Positions 62,701 through 64,000 of a DNA stretch of 64,000 bases are shown in pieces. How positions within the stretch are numbered: position 1 is the first letter of the stretch; each line of letters begins with the position of its first letter. A model generated the notes under the pieces. It was not told the origin of the DNA, did not search any database, and was given only the letters and a program-made list of their open reading frames with translations. The stretch covers positions 1,530,792 through 1,594,791 of the forward strand of contig CP036272.1 in assembly GCA_007745635.1 (NCBI GenBank), in the 5' to 3' direction. The stretch comes from Stieleria bergensis. GTDB lineage: Bacteria > Planctomycetota > Planctomycetia > Pirellulales > Pirellulaceae. Made by a program: the position numbers and the translations under genes.

Positions 62701-63351
62701 TCAGGTGAAACACACTCCTGCACCTTCCATTCGGCTCATTTCGTCGATCGTCTCAGAGTAATGCTTGTCTGTTGATGGCGGCAGGCTCAAAACCCCTTCC
62801 GGAACATTAAACACGGATAGCTTCTTTAAAAATATTCTCCAGTAACTGAACGGCCCAATACCCAGTGTCTTCCAATCTACTTCGTTTTTCCAGGATGACT
62901 TGACGACAACATGTCGATTTGAGTCTTTCCGAATCAAGCTTCCTGACAGGCCAACAATGCAAACGCTTCCGCTGAACTCAGAAACATCAAGTTGAAAATC
63001 AATGTCCTCTGGAGGCCGCACGACAAAATCATCTTCAAATTCCGGTTGTACAACTAGGGACGAGGGACTCTCACCAGCAACGACAACTCTCCTCAATGTC
63101 GCTTCCGAACTTATCTTAAGTGCATCACCGCAATCAAGGTTTGAGAAAACGACGTTGTCGAGGACAACATCACTCGTCATTACACAAGTGCCCGGGCTTA
63201 CCCTGCAATTGATGAATTTGACATTCTCAACCGTGGCGATTTTTCCTTGAGGCGGCATGACTGTTAAGTCAGAGAACTCAGCCTGTTCAAAGTCTCGGTT
63301 TGAAAGGACAGGATTCCCACTTCCGTCATCTTGAAAATCAACTTGTGTCAT
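62701..63351 (-). CDS. Probable immunity protein, beta-helix-like, 216 aa
   Basis: The protein has no signal peptide. Its N-terminal 110 residues show short parallel-beta-like turns (VENVKFINCRVSPGTCVMTS, VVLDNVVFSNLDCGDAL, SEATLRRVVVAGESPSSLVV), similar to pentapeptide or right-handed helix rungs; the C-terminal half is mixed. The gene begins 17 bp after the stop of a broken polymorphic-toxin tip, the order and spacing expected of toxin and immunity pairs. I infer that it neutralises that toxin by binding it in the cytosol. The family is not one that I can name. The frame is intact although the toxin is not. Confidence 0.7.
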   Translation of the reverse strand: MTQVDFQDDGSGNPVLSNRDFEQAEFSDLTVMPPQGKIATVENVKFINCRVSPGTCVMTSDVVLDNVVFSNLDCGDALKISSEATLRRVVVAGESPSSLVVQPEFEDDFVVRPPEDIDFQLDVSEFSGSVCIVGLSGSLIRKDSNRHVVVKSSWKNEVDWKTLGIGPFSYWRIFLKKLSVFNVPEGVLSLPPSTDKHYSETIDEMSRMEGAGVCFT

Positions 63352-63368
63352 TCGCAGTCTCTCCGTCG

Positions 63369-63818
63369 TTATTCATCGAGTGATTGGATAAATCTTCGGC
63401 CCAGGTCACGCGGAATTGAATCGTAAGTGATCACCGCATCCACTTCTGGCCTAGCAAAGTGCGTCCGAATTGATGAAGGGCTGCCGCCGGTGACATCAAA
63501 TCCGTGCCCGCCGGGGCCAATGAAATCCTGAGGAGTATTTGTCCTACCGGTCCAGCGAACATCGCTCAGAACACTATCTGGATTGCTTCTGACAGCCTGC
63601 CGCACTCGAGAAGCAACCCTGCTTTCTTACGCAGTACCGAAGAAAAGCTGCATTCGCCAAGGTTCGTCAGCAATCGCCCTAATCTGACTCGGTGAAAGCT
63701 CTCTCGCCAGAACGTCAAAGTTGTTTACCAGTTCCCCGCGCACTTCGCTCGTAATTCTTGCGAGTTCTCGCTGCTGCGAAAGAGTACGTGGCAGTGTCGG
63801 ATTTGGGGCAAGGCTACA
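63369..63818 (-). pseudogene. Polymorphic toxin C-terminal tip interrupted by a stop codon
   Basis: On the minus strand one frame reads from 63818 to a TAA at 63627-63629 and continues in the same frame to the stop at 63369. Before the stop: RELARITSEVRGELVNNFDV ... ADEPWRMQLFFGTA; after it: ESRVASRVRQAVRSN ... TPQDFIGPGGHGFDVTGG ... FARPEVDAVITY. The order 'WRMQLFFGTA-x-ESRVA ... FIGPGGHGFDVT' is that of toxin domains at the end of RHS and other polymorphic toxins, probably of a nuclease-like fold. TAA stands in place of a single conserved codon, so this is a nonsense mutation. No start or carrier body is present upstream. A GTG at 63605 could start a 78-aa remnant, but this is unlikely to be functional. 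Immunity-like gene follows at 17 bp. Confidence 0.72.
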
Positions 63819-64000
63819 TCAGTTCGACGGGCCGAACCTCCTCTGAGGATAAGTTGACGGCGAGAACGATTGACGGTGGATCAGTCGTTGCACTGCGATC
63901 GGTCATCCCTTCGTATGCGAATTCGACCTGCCAAGTCTCTGCGGCTCCATCTTTCAGACTCACGCCGAGGCAAGCACCGTGTCCATAGCCGCGATCCTTC
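63814..64000 (-). CDS. 3' end of an unknown gene (partial; possible immunity protein)
   Basis: A minus-strand frame enters from the right edge and ends at TAG 63814. The last 61 residues include KDRGYGHGACLGVSLKDGAA, TWQVEFAYEGMTDRSATTDP and LSSEEVRPVELM. The composition is protein-like with balanced hydrophobic and charged residues. Its stop overlaps the open region of the toxin-tip remnant (TGA at 63819-63821 in the toxin frame). Being directly upstream of an orphan toxin tip, it may be the immunity gene of a preceding toxin in an array of modules. The family is not recognised. Confidence 0.6.
   Translation of the reverse strand, partial: KDRGYGHGACLGVSLKDGAAETWQVEFAYEGMTDRSATTDPPSIVLAVNLSSEEVRPVELM

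Noticed and set aside
1-64000. tRNA, rRNA or riboswitch genes
   Set aside because: I looked in all gaps above 100 bp and found no cloverleaf-like sequence, conserved rRNA segment or riboswitch core that I could recognise by eye.

Overview
The window looks like chromosomal DNA of a marine-type planctomycete (Planctomycetota, most like the Pirellulales/Rhodopirellula group). The evidence is the gene content: two sets of the planctomycete-typical families DUF1549 (PSCyt2), DUF1553 (PSD1) and DUF1501, a PSCyt1-like cytochrome fused to WD40 repeats, a PEP-CTERM protein, DUF58/BatA/von Willebrand proteins next to a giant Gln-rich membrane protein, and long secreted proteins of unknown function. I see no rRNA, tRNA, CRISPR array or intact insertion sequence.

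Layout. 1-9.2 kb (minus strand): the 3' part of a rhamnulokinase gene, a 1385-aa unknown protein, a tiny Lys/Ala-rich basic protein, the ribosome-associated ABC-F protein EttA and GMP synthase. 9.4-18.2 kb: a PlsC-like acyltransferase, a GT4 glycosyltransferase, a proline-rich lipoprotein, a PEP-CTERM protein, SurE, KdsA with an overlapping transglutaminase-like lipoprotein, and a BshB1/LmbE deacetylase. 18.4-31.4 kb: one minus-strand operon of five genes (DUF58, BatA-like, VWA, a 2043-aa membrane coiled-coil protein, a terpenoid-cyclase-like repeat protein), nearly all joined by 4-base ATGA overlaps. 31.9-36.4 kb: housekeeping genes rarD, leuC-leuD and queA. 36.6-50.4 kb: two divergent PSCyt2/PSD1-DUF1501-WD40 clusters starting from one 0.4-kb intergenic region. 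50.6-58.2 kb: a ThuA-like protein and a four-gene secreted module with one intact HtrA-like protease, two relatives that have lost the whole catalytic triad, and an NPCBM-like protein. 58.2-62 kb: small repeat-containing secreted proteins and a XerC-type recombinase with a small companion gene. 62.7-64 kb: an accessory end holding a broken polymorphic-toxin tip, its probable immunity gene and the end of another gene.

Two themes run through the window. First, short tandem repeats are unusually common. In genes their unit length is always a multiple of three (6, 9, 15, 18, 21 bp), giving poly-Ser, Gly-Gln-Gln, Pro-Ala-Glu-Glu-Thr and similar tracts; between genes 13-, 15-, 16- and 22-bp units occur. 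Second, a roughly 48-bp double-palindrome element recurs four times, each time just downstream of a gene, and looks like an undescribed REP-like family. The most striking systems are the HtrA-plus-two-pseudoproteases operon, the giant-protein VWA operon and the nonsense-interrupted toxin tip.
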